59,504 nucleotides of DNA from CAYZRY01 sp964630225 (GTDB lineage Bacteria; Bacillota_I; Bacilli_A; RF39; UBA660): positions 1 through 59,504 of the forward strand of contig CAZVUK010000002.1 of the NCBI GenBank assembly GCA_964630225.1. The letters are read 5' to 3'. The translations under genes were made by a program, and so were the position numbers. Position 1 is the first letter of the stretch; each line of letters starts with the position of its first letter. The notes under the pieces were generated by a model. The model had not been told where the DNA came from, did no database searches, and saw nothing but the letters and a program-made list of their open reading frames with translations. Below, one piece after another: positions 1 to 8,791 of this stretch.

Positions 1-606
1 TTCTTTTTTGTCGCTTTTATTAAAATCTTTTTTGCTTTCCATTATTTCCGCTTGAATCTTTTTTACACTCATCGTTGCTAGATCAGCTTCATCATACTTG
101 CTACCAGCTTGCACCGCTTTGGTGATAAGTAACATTTTACCACTACTTATTCCATACTTTTCAGCACTTTCTCTTACCGCTTCACTGACACCACCGATAT
201 TTATCTCGGCCATGATATTGTGCTTTTCAAGTTTTTGACTGATTTCTTTTTTGAGTGTTTTGCTTATTCTATCATTTCTCGCTTCTTTAGCAGAAACGGT
301 ATTTAAATCGATGAGTCTCGTCTCGTTTTCACTTAAAAAACCAAGCTTGATCATTTCATCTGTTAAAAGGCCAACAAGCGCCGTCAAATCTTTGTTTTTA
401 AGTGATAAATCAGAAAGTAATAGTTCAGCCCCTTCGTTAAGAGCGTTTATTTCTATAACCTTATCATCTTTATTAACAACTAGTTGTAAGCTTGGATTTA
501 CTTCTAAAAAAACATATGCAGTATCGTCATTGATGAGAAGTATAACTCCTAGACTGATAGCAAATACGGCAATAACAGCGACTATTATGCCTATTGTTTT
601 TTTCAT
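1..606 (-). CDS. RsgI-like membrane protein, 3'-truncated by window edge
   Basis: The minus strand is open from an ATG at 606 to base 1 (202 codons, no stop), so the gene runs off the window. Residues 3-24 form a single hydrophobic helix. The next stretch, with AYVFLEVNPSLQLVVNKDD and then INALNEGAELLL, resembles the middle domain of RsgI-type anti-sigma-I factors. A charged helical tail follows. Unlike classical RsgI, there is no cytoplasmic sigma-binding segment before the helix, so an anti-sigma role is doubtful. The ribosome site GGAGG lies just upstream of the ATG, and a TTGCCT-N17-TATAAT promoter precedes it. The domain call is from memory of the family and is moderately sure. Confidence 0.6.
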   Translation of the reverse strand, partial: MKKTIGIIVAVIAVFAISLGVILLINDDTAYVFLEVNPSLQLVVNKDDKVIEINALNEGAELLLSDLSLKNKDLTALVGLLTDEMIKLGFLSENETRLIDLNTVSAKEARNDRISKTLKKEISQKLEKHNIMAEINIGGVSEAVRESAEKYGISSGKMLLITKAVQAGSKYDEADLATMSVKKIQAEIMESKKDFNKSDKKE

Positions 607-631
607 AAAAACCTCCATATTTATTAAGTCT

Positions 632-660
632 ATTATAATCCCAAATAAAGAAAAAGGCAA
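632..660 (-). promoter_or_regulatory. Sigma-A-type promoter for the RsgI-like gene
   Basis: On the minus strand TTGCCT (660-655) and TATAAT (637-632) are separated by 17 bp. The site lies 26 bp upstream of the ATG at 606 and is divergent from the htpG promoter. Confidence 0.6.
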
Positions 661-663
661 ATA

Positions 664-690
664 CTGGCACTCCATATTGACAAGTGCTAA
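664..690 (+). promoter_or_regulatory. CIRCE-like operator (HrcA site) upstream of htpG
   Basis: CTGGCACTC, nine bases, then AAGTGCTAA. The CIRCE consensus is TTAGCACTC-N9-GAGTGCTAA; the left half matches 7 of 9 and the right half 8 of 9, with the exact 9-bp spacer. The spacer contains most of the -35 box of the htpG promoter, which is where an HrcA repressor would block RNA polymerase. Confidence 0.75.
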
Positions 691-705
691 ATAATTGGTT
701 AGACT
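677..705 (+). promoter_or_regulatory. htpG promoter
   Basis: TTGACA (677-682), 17-bp spacer, TAGACT (700-705). The box positions fit sigma-A and overlap the CIRCE-like operator. The TTG start of htpG follows 20 bp after the -10 box. Confidence 0.7.
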
Positions 706-725
706 TATTACTAGAGGTGATTTAT

Positions 726-2591
726 TTGAAACAATTTAAAACAGAGTCTAAGAAAATTTTAGACATGATGATTAATTCGGTATATACGAATAAAGATATC
801 TTTCTTAGAGAGATTATTTCCAACGCTAGTGATGCTCTAGATAAGATTAATTATCTATCACTAACAGATAAGAAACTTAAGATTGATAAAGATAATTTGC
901 ATATTAGAATTAAGCTTGATGAAAAAAACAGAATTCTTACTATTTCTGATAATGGAATAGGTATGACTAAAGAAGAACTGGAAAACAACTTAGGAACGGT
1001 TGCTCGCAGTGGTTCTTTAGAGTTTAAAGAAGAAAATAAGAAAAAGAAAGATATAGATATTATCGGTCAGTTTGGAGTGGGATTTTATTCTGCTTTCATG
1101 GTCGCAGATAAAGTTGAAGTGATAAGTAAAGCAAGTGGAAGTAACAAGGCTTTCTTATGGTCTAGTCATGGAAGTGAAGGTTTTGAGATAAAAGAAGCAC
1201 AAAAGGAAGAAAGTGGAACTGATGTTATACTGTATTTAAAGAATTCTGATGACGAAGACTTCGATAAGTATTTAAATTCTTCGTTTATCAAAAGTATAAT
1301 TAAAAAATATTCAGATTATATTACTTATCCGATTAAAATGGAAACAAGTCATAAGCATCTTAAGGAAGGATCTAAAGATGAATATGAAGATCATAACGAA
1401 GATGAAATTTTGAATTCATTAATTCCTTTGTGGAAGCGAAATAAAAAGGATATAAGTGACGAAGAATACAGTGTCTTTTACCAAGATAAGTTTAATGATT
1501 ATGCTGACCCTGTCCATGTTATTCATACTAAAGCCGAAGGTAAGATCGAGTTTAGTAGTCTCTTGTTTATTCCATCGAGATTGCCAAATGATATCTTCAC
1601 TAAAGAATATAAGAAAGGACTCCAGCTATATTCTAATGGTGTTCTAATCATGGAAAATTACGAAGATTTACTTCCTGATTATTTAGCTTTTATCAAAGGA
1701 GTTGTCGATTGCAGTGATCTTCCACTTAATATATCAAGGGAAGTCCTTCAGCAAAATCAAGTGGTAGCTGTTATTAAGCAAAATATCGAGAACAAAGTTC
1801 TAAAAGAACTGACTGATATGCTGAAAGAAGAGAGAACTAAATACGAAGCCTTATGGACTAGCTTTGGAACTCATCTAAAGTTTGGAACTTACAATAACTT
1901 TGGAATGGATGCCGACAAACTAAAAGACTTGATCCTTTTTTACTCATCTAGTAAAAAAGAGTTGGTGACTTTCAAGGAATACGTAGAACGTACGGATAAG
2001 AAACAAGACAAAATCTATTATGCTGTCGGAGAGACAATCGATAAAATAGATTTGTTACCACAGGTTGAAAGGTATAAAGAAAAAAATATCGAAATATTAT
2101 ACTTAACAGAATATGTCGATGAGTTTGCCCTGCAAGCGATAGCAACATATGATAAAAAGACATTTGCTAATGTAAGTAGTTTGCCTGATTATGAAGAAAC
2201 AGATGAAGTTAAAGAGCTAAATGAAAAAGAAAAAGACTTATTGGCAGCTATGCTTAAGCCACTTGCAGGTGATATCAAAGAAGTTAGATTCACATCTAAA
2301 CTAAAAAATCATCCGGTTTGTTTAAGCAGCGAAGGCGATCTATCAACTGGAATGGAAAAGCTATTAAATGCTCTTCCACAAACAGAAAAAGTCAAGGCAG
2401 AAACGATTTTAGAAATAAATTATCAACATCCTATAAGTGATAAACTAAGAAAAATTTACAAGAAAGAAAAAAGAGACAAACTTGAGAACTACGTCAAAGT
2501 ATTGTATGCTCAAGCAAGATTGATCGAAGGATTAACTATCGAAAATCCAACAGAAATAAGTAATATCATGACTGATATTATGGCTGATTAA
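726..2591 (+). CDS. htpG: Molecular chaperone HtpG (Hsp90 family)
   Basis: ATP-dependent cytoplasmic chaperone. The N-terminal GHKL ATPase is plain: ESKKILDMMINSVYTNKDIF, FLREIISNASDALDK, ISDNGIGMT and GQFGVGFYSAFMVADKV. The middle domain holds LPLNISREVLQQN with the catalytic-loop arginine. At 621 residues the length is normal. I place the start at TTG 726, which follows GAGGTGA by six bases and gives a typical beginning (MKQFKTES). An upstream ATG at 684 would add 14 unrelated residues and lies inside the CIRCE-like operator. Regulation by HrcA is inferred from that operator. Confidence 0.97.
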   Translation: MKQFKTESKKILDMMINSVYTNKDIFLREIISNASDALDKINYLSLTDKKLKIDKDNLHIRIKLDEKNRILTISDNGIGMTKEELENNLGTVARSGSLEFKEENKKKKDIDIIGQFGVGFYSAFMVADKVEVISKASGSNKAFLWSSHGSEGFEIKEAQKEESGTDVILYLKNSDDEDFDKYLNSSFIKSIIKKYSDYITYPIKMETSHKHLKEGSKDEYEDHNEDEILNSLIPLWKRNKKDISDEEYSVFYQDKFNDYADPVHVIHTKAEGKIEFSSLLFIPSRLPNDIFTKEYKKGLQLYSNGVLIMENYEDLLPDYLAFIKGVVDCSDLPLNISREVLQQNQVVAVIKQNIENKVLKELTDMLKEERTKYEALWTSFGTHLKFGTYNNFGMDADKLKDLILFYSSSKKELVTFKEYVERTDKKQDKIYYAVGETIDKIDLLPQVERYKEKNIEILYLTEYVDEFALQAIATYDKKTFANVSSLPDYEETDEVKELNEKEKDLLAAMLKPLAGDIKEVRFTSKLKNHPVCLSSEGDLSTGMEKLLNALPQTEKVKAETILEINYQHPISDKLRKIYKKEKRDKLENYVKVLYAQARLIEGLTIENPTEISNIMTDIMAD

Positions 2592-2660
2592 CAGGCTTTA
2601 ACAAGCTTGTTTTCTTTTGTGATTTTAACTTGGCATGATATAATTTATAAAGAGGCAGAT

Positions 2661-3080
2661 ATGATAATAAAGAATTTAGATAAAAAAGATATAGCTAGTT
2701 ATAAAGCACTTATGGATAAAGTTTTCGGAGGAAGTGCCGATCTTTCTTCATATGAAAAATATGAGAGTGGCCCATATGAGATTATCGTTGCGATGGAGAA
2801 AGAAAAAGTCATCGGAGCAATTACTTTATATAAGATAGAGCTCTTTACTTTTGATCACTATCCGGCCCTGGAACTGTTTAATCTCGGTGTCGATTCTGAT
2901 TACAGGGGACAAGGTATAGCTGAAAAGATTTTTGACTATGTTCTAGCATATGCTAAAGAAAAGGGCTATCGGTCGATCAGTGTTAACTGTGGAGCCAATG
3001 CTCATGCTGCTCATAAGTTATATGAGAAGATGGGTTTTAGTCAAGGTGGAAGCGTACGCTTTAATAGGGCGGTGGAATAA
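2661..3080 (+). CDS. GNAT family N-acetyltransferase
   Basis: A 139-residue acetyltransferase of the GNAT fold. The acetyl-CoA loop appears as LGVDSDYRGQGIAEKIF (R/Q-x-x-G-x-A/G type), followed by the usual C-terminal YEKMGF segment. The start at ATG 2661 is preferred over an upstream ATG at 2607 because it has AGAGG upstream and begins at the first strand of the fold. Its stop overlaps the start of the next gene by one base, so it is co-translated with the murL-like gene. The substrate cannot be read from sequence. Confidence 0.85.
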   Translation: MIIKNLDKKDIASYKALMDKVFGGSADLSSYEKYESGPYEIIVAMEKEKVIGAITLYKIELFTFDHYPALELFNLGVDSDYRGQGIAEKIFDYVLAYAKEKGYRSISVNCGANAHAAHKLYEKMGFSQGGSVRFNRAVE

Positions 3081-4423
3081 TGAAATATGAAGAGTTAAAA
3101 GAAAAATATCCTAGATTTATATATCGCAGTTATGATGTTGAAGAAAGTGATGAAGAAATGATTCTTCGCTTCAATTTTGAAATCGAAGGACTTGCTTCCT
3201 TTCATCCTGAAACAAGAATAGCTAAAAAATATATAATTAATGAATCTATCGATAAGAAATTTTTAAATGACTTAGTTTTTCATATTGGTTTAATTGAAAT
3301 GATAAGTTATTATAAAGCTACTGTTTCAAAAGAAATAATTATCGAGGCCGGTCATCTTGAAGAAAAACAGATAGAATTTATTAAAAAGCTTATTTTTAAC
3401 GGTTTGGGAGAGTTTTTTCATGTCAATGGTATTAATATAGACAATGATTTTGTCAAAATTACCACGACTGGTTCTAAAGCATTATATGATAATAAGTCGT
3501 ATAAAGGTGATGGAAACATGATTTTAGTCGGTGGAGGAAAAGATTCTAATGTAAGTCTAAAACTATTAAAGGGTATGAATAATGATGTGATGATACAAAA
3601 TATTAAAGATGTAACACTAAATTGTGCCTTGATCGGTGGGGTTTCTGAAAAAAACATCGTTTCGATTAAGCGTAGTATCGACCCTGAGTTGATAAGACTA
3701 AACAAAGAAGGATTCTTAAATGGCCACACCCCCTTTTCATCACTGCTTGCTTTTCAGTCATATTTAGTAGCATATCTTAGAAATAAGAAATACATTGTTT
3801 TGTCAAACGAAGACAGTGCCAACGAAGGAACGGTCATCGGAACTAATATCAACCACCAGTATTCTAAAAGTTATGAGTTTGAAAGTGACTTTCAAAACTA
3901 TGTTAGAAAATTTTTGCCGATCGATATTAATTACTTTAGTTTATTAAGACCTCTTTCTGAATATCAAATCGCGATGCTATTTTCTAAATATACGGAGTTT
4001 CATAGCGTTTTTCGAAGCTGTAATGTCGGAAGTAAAGAAAAACCTTGGAAATGGTGCTGCAACTGCTCGAAATGTCTATTTGTTTATATCGTTTTATCAC
4101 CATTTCTTAAAAAAGAAGAGCTAATTGCTATTTTTGGTGAAGATTTATACGATAAGGCATCACTGCTTGAAACTTTCCAAGAAATACTTGGTGAAACAGG
4201 TATTAAACCATTTGATTGCGTGGGATCATACAGTGAAGCTAAATATGCAGTAAGCAAAGTTATCGCCACGTATGAGGGGGAACTTCCATATTTATTAAAA
4301 TATTATAAAGATACCCATGAACTTGATTTAGTAAGTGATTATGAACATTTTTATAATGATGATCATAGTGTTCCTAATCAGTTTGAAACTATTTTGAAGG
4401 AGGAATTGGCTAAATATGTATGA
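3080..4423 (+). CDS. murL: MurL-like UDP-MurNAc-L-Ala-L-Glu epimerase
   Basis: 447 residues resembling MurL, which uses ATP to epimerise the terminal L-glutamate of UDP-MurNAc-L-Ala-L-Glu to D-glutamate. Visible marks are a PP-loop-like ILVGGGKDSNVSLKLL (near residue 150), the NEDSANEGTVIGTNINHQYS block, and a cysteine-rich WKWCCNCSKCLFVYIVLSPF block near residue 320. The gene overlaps murD by eight bases. That pairing matches the known MurD2-MurL route, in which the ligase adds L-Glu and the epimerase corrects it. Assignment rests on remembered family features plus context; it is unusual for Bacillota. Confidence 0.75.
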   Translation: MKYEELKEKYPRFIYRSYDVEESDEEMILRFNFEIEGLASFHPETRIAKKYIINESIDKKFLNDLVFHIGLIEMISYYKATVSKEIIIEAGHLEEKQIEFIKKLIFNGLGEFFHVNGINIDNDFVKITTTGSKALYDNKSYKGDGNMILVGGGKDSNVSLKLLKGMNNDVMIQNIKDVTLNCALIGGVSEKNIVSIKRSIDPELIRLNKEGFLNGHTPFSSLLAFQSYLVAYLRNKKYIVLSNEDSANEGTVIGTNINHQYSKSYEFESDFQNYVRKFLPIDINYFSLLRPLSEYQIAMLFSKYTEFHSVFRSCNVGSKEKPWKWCCNCSKCLFVYIVLSPFLKKEELIAIFGEDLYDKASLLETFQEILGETGIKPFDCVGSYSEAKYAVSKVIATYEGELPYLLKYYKDTHELDLVSDYEHFYNDDHSVPNQFETILKEELAKYV

Positions 4424-5756
4424 GAATATTGCTCGCGAGCTTAACGGAAAAAAAATAGCGATACTTGGCTTTGGAAGAGAGGGTAAGTCTTCTTATCGTT
4501 TTATTGTCAAACACTGCACGAATGTCGATCTTACGATAATAGATGGAGCAGATATAAGAGAATCATTTACTAAGGAGTTTCCCGAGGGAAATGTCTCTTT
4601 TGTCATTGGTGCTAATTATTTAGATAATTTATCTGTTTACGATATGATAATTAAAACACCGGGCATAAGTCTTAAAGATATAGATATTTCAGCATTCAAA
4701 AGCAAGATAAAGTCACAGCTTGAACTGTTTTTAAAATACTATGGACAGCAAGCTATCGCTATAACTGGAACCAAAGGAAAGAGCACTACAACTTCGCTAA
4801 TCTACGAAATGATTCTTGCTCAAAAAGCCAATACCTTTTTAATGGGTAATATCGGTATTCCAGTCTTTGACAAAATCGAAGAATATGATGAGTCATCGAC
4901 ACTCGTTGTCGAAATCTCGAGTCACCAATTAGAATATTTGGATTACTCTTCGCACATAGGAGTTATTTTAAATCTTTTCGAAGATCACTTAGATAAAGCC
5001 GGTACTCTTGAGAATTATCACAATATTAAGATGAAGCTGTTTAAAAATCAAAAAGAGGGCGATTACGGATTGTATTTTTATGACAATGAAGTTTTAAAAA
5101 ACAAAGTAAGTGAACTTAATTATCCTGGTCATCTTTATGCTTTTTCACTCAAAGAAAAAACTGATATCTATAAAGAAGGTGATAAATACTTCTTTATGGG
5201 AGAGGAAATATACGATAGTAGCGCTTCACGTTTATTACTTGGAGAGCACAACACTATCAATATTGTTTTGGCACTAGCGGTAGTTAAAATACTGGGTCTT
5301 GATAACGAGTTAGCGCGAAATACGGCAGCTAGTTTTAAACCGGTTGAATACCGCAACGAATTTGTTGGTAAATACGACGGAATAAACTTTTATGTCGATA
5401 CTTTAGCTACCATCCCTGAAGCGACGATTGCTAGCTTAAAGGCACTTAAAACCACCGAAACAATTATCTTCGGTGGGATGGATAGAGGCATAGATTATTC
5501 TTCGTTAATAGAGTATTTTAATAATAGCTCTATAACTAACTTTATTTGTATGCCCTCAACTGGTCAAAAGATCGGTAAAGAAATTAAAAGAGGAAATGTT
5601 TATTTTATCGAAAGTCTAAAAGATGCTGTTGTTAAAGCCAAAGAAATAGGTAGTGCAGGATCTATTTGTCTGCTTTCACCAGCCGCAGCAAGTTATGAGT
5701 TTTATAAAGACTATAAAGAGAAGGCCGAGGCTTTCAAGAAGTATATAAAAAAATAA
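4416..5756 (+). CDS. murD: UDP-N-acetylmuramoyl-L-alanine--glutamate ligase (MurD)
   Basis: Cytoplasmic Mur ligase adding glutamate to UDP-MurNAc-L-Ala. The N-terminal Rossmann-like domain starts with KIAILGFGREGKSS. The ATP loop is AITGTKGKSTTTSLIYEM near residues 112-130, the central domain has EISSHQLEYL and NLFEDHLDK, and the C-terminal domain has GGMDRGIDY and LLSPAAASYEFYKDY. At 446 residues it is full length. It overlaps the murL-like gene by eight bases. If that partner is genuine, this MurD may prefer L-Glu (MurD2 type) over D-Glu; the sequence alone does not settle it. Confidence 0.93.
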   Translation: MYENIARELNGKKIAILGFGREGKSSYRFIVKHCTNVDLTIIDGADIRESFTKEFPEGNVSFVIGANYLDNLSVYDMIIKTPGISLKDIDISAFKSKIKSQLELFLKYYGQQAIAITGTKGKSTTTSLIYEMILAQKANTFLMGNIGIPVFDKIEEYDESSTLVVEISSHQLEYLDYSSHIGVILNLFEDHLDKAGTLENYHNIKMKLFKNQKEGDYGLYFYDNEVLKNKVSELNYPGHLYAFSLKEKTDIYKEGDKYFFMGEEIYDSSASRLLLGEHNTINIVLALAVVKILGLDNELARNTAASFKPVEYRNEFVGKYDGINFYVDTLATIPEATIASLKALKTTETIIFGGMDRGIDYSSLIEYFNNSSITNFICMPSTGQKIGKEIKRGNVYFIESLKDAVVKAKEIGSAGSICLLSPAAASYEFYKDYKEKAEAFKKYIKK

Positions 5757-5785
5757 TTGAAAATAATGACACTATATATTATAAT
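5757..5785 (+). promoter_or_regulatory. gltX promoter
   Basis: TTGAAA (5757-5762), 17 bp, TATAAT (5780-5785), in the short gap after murD and 26 bp before the TTG start of gltX. Confidence 0.65.
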
Positions 5786-5811
5786 ATTACAAGTCTGAAA
5801 GGGTGATACTT

Positions 5812-7452
5812 TTGAATAATGAAGAATATGCTAAACTTATAATTCCAAATGTCGAATTTGATTATAAATACTATGAGGAAAAATATCCTCCTAGAAACTT
5901 AAAAGAAGGAGCGATGGTTACAAGATTTGCTCCTAGTCCTACTGGTTTTGTTCATATGGGAAGTCTATATGCTTCTTTTGCTGATCTCCAAATGGCCCAG
6001 CAAAGTGAGGGGGTAGCCCTCCTGCGCATCGAGGACACTGATCAGAAAAGAGAAGTTGAAAATGGTATTGAAGGTATCATCAAAGACTTCGATAATCTAG
6101 GCATTGCCTGGGATGAAGGCCCAGCACAAGGCGGATTATACGGTCCTTACGTGCAAAGTGAGCGTGGTGATATTTACAGAGCTTTTGCTAGAAAGCTTTT
6201 AGCCGAAGATAAGGCTTATCCATGTTTTTGTACTAGCGAAGAGCTAGATATAATGAGACAAGAACAAGAGCTTCAAAAGTATCGTTTAGGATATTACGGA
6301 TCTTGGGCAACGTGTAGGCACCTATCCAAAGAAGAAGTAAGCAAAAAAGTTAAACAGGGCGAGCCTTATATAATTAGGCTGAAATCTCCGGGTAACTTCA
6401 ATAACAAAATTGTTTTAGAAGATCTTATCAAAGGAAATATCGAAATGCCTGAAAATGATATCGATATTGTTCTGATTAAATCAGATGGTCTTCCAACGTA
6501 TCATTTTGCTCACGCTGTCGATGATCACTTAATGAGAACAACTCACGTCATAAGAGGTGATGAATGGGTATCATCATATCCAATTCATCATCAGTTATTT
6601 GATATCTTAGGCTTTGACAAGCCGTTCTATGCTCACGTGGCTCCGATTACGATTAGAGAAGGCGAAACAGTAAGGAAACTATCTAAAAGAAAAGATCCTG
6701 AAGCGTCGATATCCTTTTATCACGAACTCGGAATACCAGCTGAAGTTATCAAATTATATTTAGCGACTATCAATAATTATGATTTTGAAGAATGGTATAG
6801 CGCTAATCCTGATAAAAAAGTTGATGACTATAATTTTGAATTTTCTAAAATGCCTGTCGGTGGATCACTATTTGATATTGAAAAACTATATAGCATAGCT
6901 AAAATATATTTCTCTAAAGCATCAGCTGAATATATTTATAATAATTTAATCCGTTATACGGCCGAATATGACAAAGATTTTCATAGTTTGTTACTAAATA
7001 ATAAAGACTATTCTATTGCTCTATTAAATATTGAAAGAGAAGTAGAAAAGCCTCGCAAAGATATAGCTAAATATAGCGATATTAAAGGTCTTACCTGGTA
7101 TATGTATGACGAGCTATTCAAGCCAGAAATTTATCAGTGGCAAAAGATTAATGATTCATCACTTATTGAAAAAATAACTAGTAGCTACATAGAAAAATAC
7201 TATGATGAAGCTGACGATAAAGATACGTGGTTTAACAAAATTAAAGATCTAAGTGAAGATTTAGGTTTTGCAAGAGAAGTCAAAGACTACAAAAAAGATG
7301 CCGATAAATATCTAGGTCACGTCGGAGATGTAAGCACTGTTCTAAGAGTAGCTCTAACTAGCGAAAGCAGAACTCCTGATTTGTATGAACTAATGAAACT
7401 GCTTGGAAAAGATAGAATAAGTAAGAGATATAATAAATTAAAAGAAGTCTAA
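5812..7452 (+). CDS. gltX: Glutamate--tRNA ligase
   Basis: Class I aminoacyl-tRNA synthetase charging tRNA-Glu. The HIGH-type motif is in FAPSPTGFVHMGSLYASF (near residue 42), followed by LLRIEDTDQKREVENG. The KMSKS-type motif is KLSKRKDPEAS (near residue 290). The C-terminal region is more diverged. At 546 residues it is slightly longer than most bacterial GluRS. The start is TTG 5812, preceded by AAGGGTGA; the GTG at 5803 lies inside that ribosome site. Whether it also charges tRNA-Gln cannot be told from the window. Confidence 0.93.
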   Translation: MNNEEYAKLIIPNVEFDYKYYEEKYPPRNLKEGAMVTRFAPSPTGFVHMGSLYASFADLQMAQQSEGVALLRIEDTDQKREVENGIEGIIKDFDNLGIAWDEGPAQGGLYGPYVQSERGDIYRAFARKLLAEDKAYPCFCTSEELDIMRQEQELQKYRLGYYGSWATCRHLSKEEVSKKVKQGEPYIIRLKSPGNFNNKIVLEDLIKGNIEMPENDIDIVLIKSDGLPTYHFAHAVDDHLMRTTHVIRGDEWVSSYPIHHQLFDILGFDKPFYAHVAPITIREGETVRKLSKRKDPEASISFYHELGIPAEVIKLYLATINNYDFEEWYSANPDKKVDDYNFEFSKMPVGGSLFDIEKLYSIAKIYFSKASAEYIYNNLIRYTAEYDKDFHSLLLNNKDYSIALLNIEREVEKPRKDIAKYSDIKGLTWYMYDELFKPEIYQWQKINDSSLIEKITSSYIEKYYDEADDKDTWFNKIKDLSEDLGFAREVKDYKKDADKYLGHVGDVSTVLRVALTSESRTPDLYELMKLLGKDRISKRYNKLKEV

Positions 7453-7466
7453 GTTGCTTCTTTTTC
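7441..7466 (+). terminator. Weak terminator at the end of gltX
   Basis: AAAGAAG (7441-7447) can pair with CTTCTTT (7457-7463), and a T-rich tract follows. The hairpin includes the gltX stop codon and overlaps the next promoter. Confidence 0.5.
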
Positions 7467-7482
7467 TTTTTAAATATATAAT
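7454..7482 (+). promoter_or_regulatory. Promoter for a probably leaderless mRNA
   Basis: TTGCTT (7454-7459), 17 bp, TATAAT (7477-7482). The ATG of the next gene begins at 7489, only six bases after the -10 box. There is no purine-rich ribosome site, so transcription would begin at or next to the start codon. Confidence 0.55.
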
Positions 7483-7488
7483 TGTATT

Positions 7489-8784
7489 ATGAAAAAAGAA
7501 AACAAGAGAAAGAAACCCAATACTTTAAATAAAAAACCAGCATCGGGTTTTAAGATTTCTTATTTGATTGTACTTATTCTAATAATCGCTTTAATATCGA
7601 TTACTTTCATTTTATATGGTTATAAAAACAAAACAATTAATGATAAAAAACGTAGTAAAGATGAAGAAATAGCCCATCGCACAGCTATTATAAAAAGTCA
7701 TTATGCCAAGCGTGTATCCTTAGTTAAAGATGCTGATATATATGAAAAAGATGGAAAAAACTTTAATGATATTGGTGATATTTCAAAGGGTTATTTTATA
7801 TCATTAGATGAAGTTGAAATAAACGAAAACACTTTGTATTTCCCTGTAGCGGATAGTAAATATTATTTGAAATATGATACCGTTATTCCGCAGGAAGGAA
7901 TAAATGAATATATAGATTTTAATTACGTTTTATTTAATAAAAATGCCCACGCTAAGGCTGGAGCTCCACTTTATCAAAATGGTAAAGAAGTACTTCGTTA
8001 TAATAAAGAAAAGACTTATCCTATCTTAATTAAAGAAGATGATCACTATATCGTAAAATACCGAGAAGAGTTGTTTAAATTACTTAAAACAGATGTTTCT
8101 AAAACAACTGATGCAAACAATACTAATGAAGCAGTAGCTAGTTCTATTCCAATATTAAATTATCACTTTTTATATGATCACAGTAAAAATGATTATTGCA
8201 GAGAAAGTATCTGCTTGCGTTTAGATTATTTTGAAAGTCATTTAAAATATCTTAAAGACAATGAATTTTACTCTTTAAAGATGGAAGAGATGGCTATGTG
8301 GATGGACAAAAAGATTAGACTACCTAAGAAAAGTGTTGCCATAACCTTCGATGATGGAACTTTAAAAACCGATGAGTATTTACCTGCTAGTTTAGATAAA
8401 TATGAAGTTAATGGCGTCTTATTTCTAGTTACAAGTTGGTTTGATTATAAGATGTTTGCTAGTCCCTATTTAGAAGTTCAATCTCACGGACATAAACTTC
8501 ACGGTATAACGGGTAATACGAGTAAGGGTCTTGCGATGAACGACGAACAAATAGACAAAGATTTTAAAGATTCAATCGCTTCATTAGATGGGGCTGATGA
8601 TGCTTTTGCTTATCCATACTACCAGTATAATAATACGATGTTAAGAGCGGTCAAAGACAACTTTAAAATAGCCTTTATCGGTGGTAACAGAAGAGCAAAA
8701 CAAAGTGACAATAGATATCTATTACCTAGAATTGTTATTTATAGTGGACATGACTTAAAGCGCTTTAAGTCACTCGTTAATTAG
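7489..8784 (+). CDS. Membrane-anchored polysaccharide deacetylase (NodB domain)
   Basis: 431 residues: a lysine-rich cytoplasmic head (1-22), one transmembrane helix (about 24-46), a linker domain of about 150 residues, then a NodB homology domain from about residue 219. The domain shows PILNYHFLYD, the metal-binding motif AITFDDGT near residue 284, SHGHKLH near residue 330, and AYPYYQYN. This family removes acetyl groups from peptidoglycan or other surface glycans outside the cell. Two cysteines (YCRESIC) sit at the domain entrance. The substrate is not identifiable. No ribosome site is visible and the promoter sits almost on the start. Confidence 0.88.
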   Translation: MKKENKRKKPNTLNKKPASGFKISYLIVLILIIALISITFILYGYKNKTINDKKRSKDEEIAHRTAIIKSHYAKRVSLVKDADIYEKDGKNFNDIGDISKGYFISLDEVEINENTLYFPVADSKYYLKYDTVIPQEGINEYIDFNYVLFNKNAHAKAGAPLYQNGKEVLRYNKEKTYPILIKEDDHYIVKYREELFKLLKTDVSKTTDANNTNEAVASSIPILNYHFLYDHSKNDYCRESICLRLDYFESHLKYLKDNEFYSLKMEEMAMWMDKKIRLPKKSVAITFDDGTLKTDEYLPASLDKYEVNGVLFLVTSWFDYKMFASPYLEVQSHGHKLHGITGNTSKGLAMNDEQIDKDFKDSIASLDGADDAFAYPYYQYNNTMLRAVKDNFKIAFIGGNRRAKQSDNRYLLPRIVIYSGHDLKRFKSLVN

Positions 8785-8791
8785 GTGAAAC

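Noticed and set aside
251..694. Plus-strand open stretch of 147 codons
   Set aside because: It lies antisense to the RsgI-like gene, which has a promoter, ribosome site, membrane helix and recognisable domain. Its composition is that of a shadow frame.
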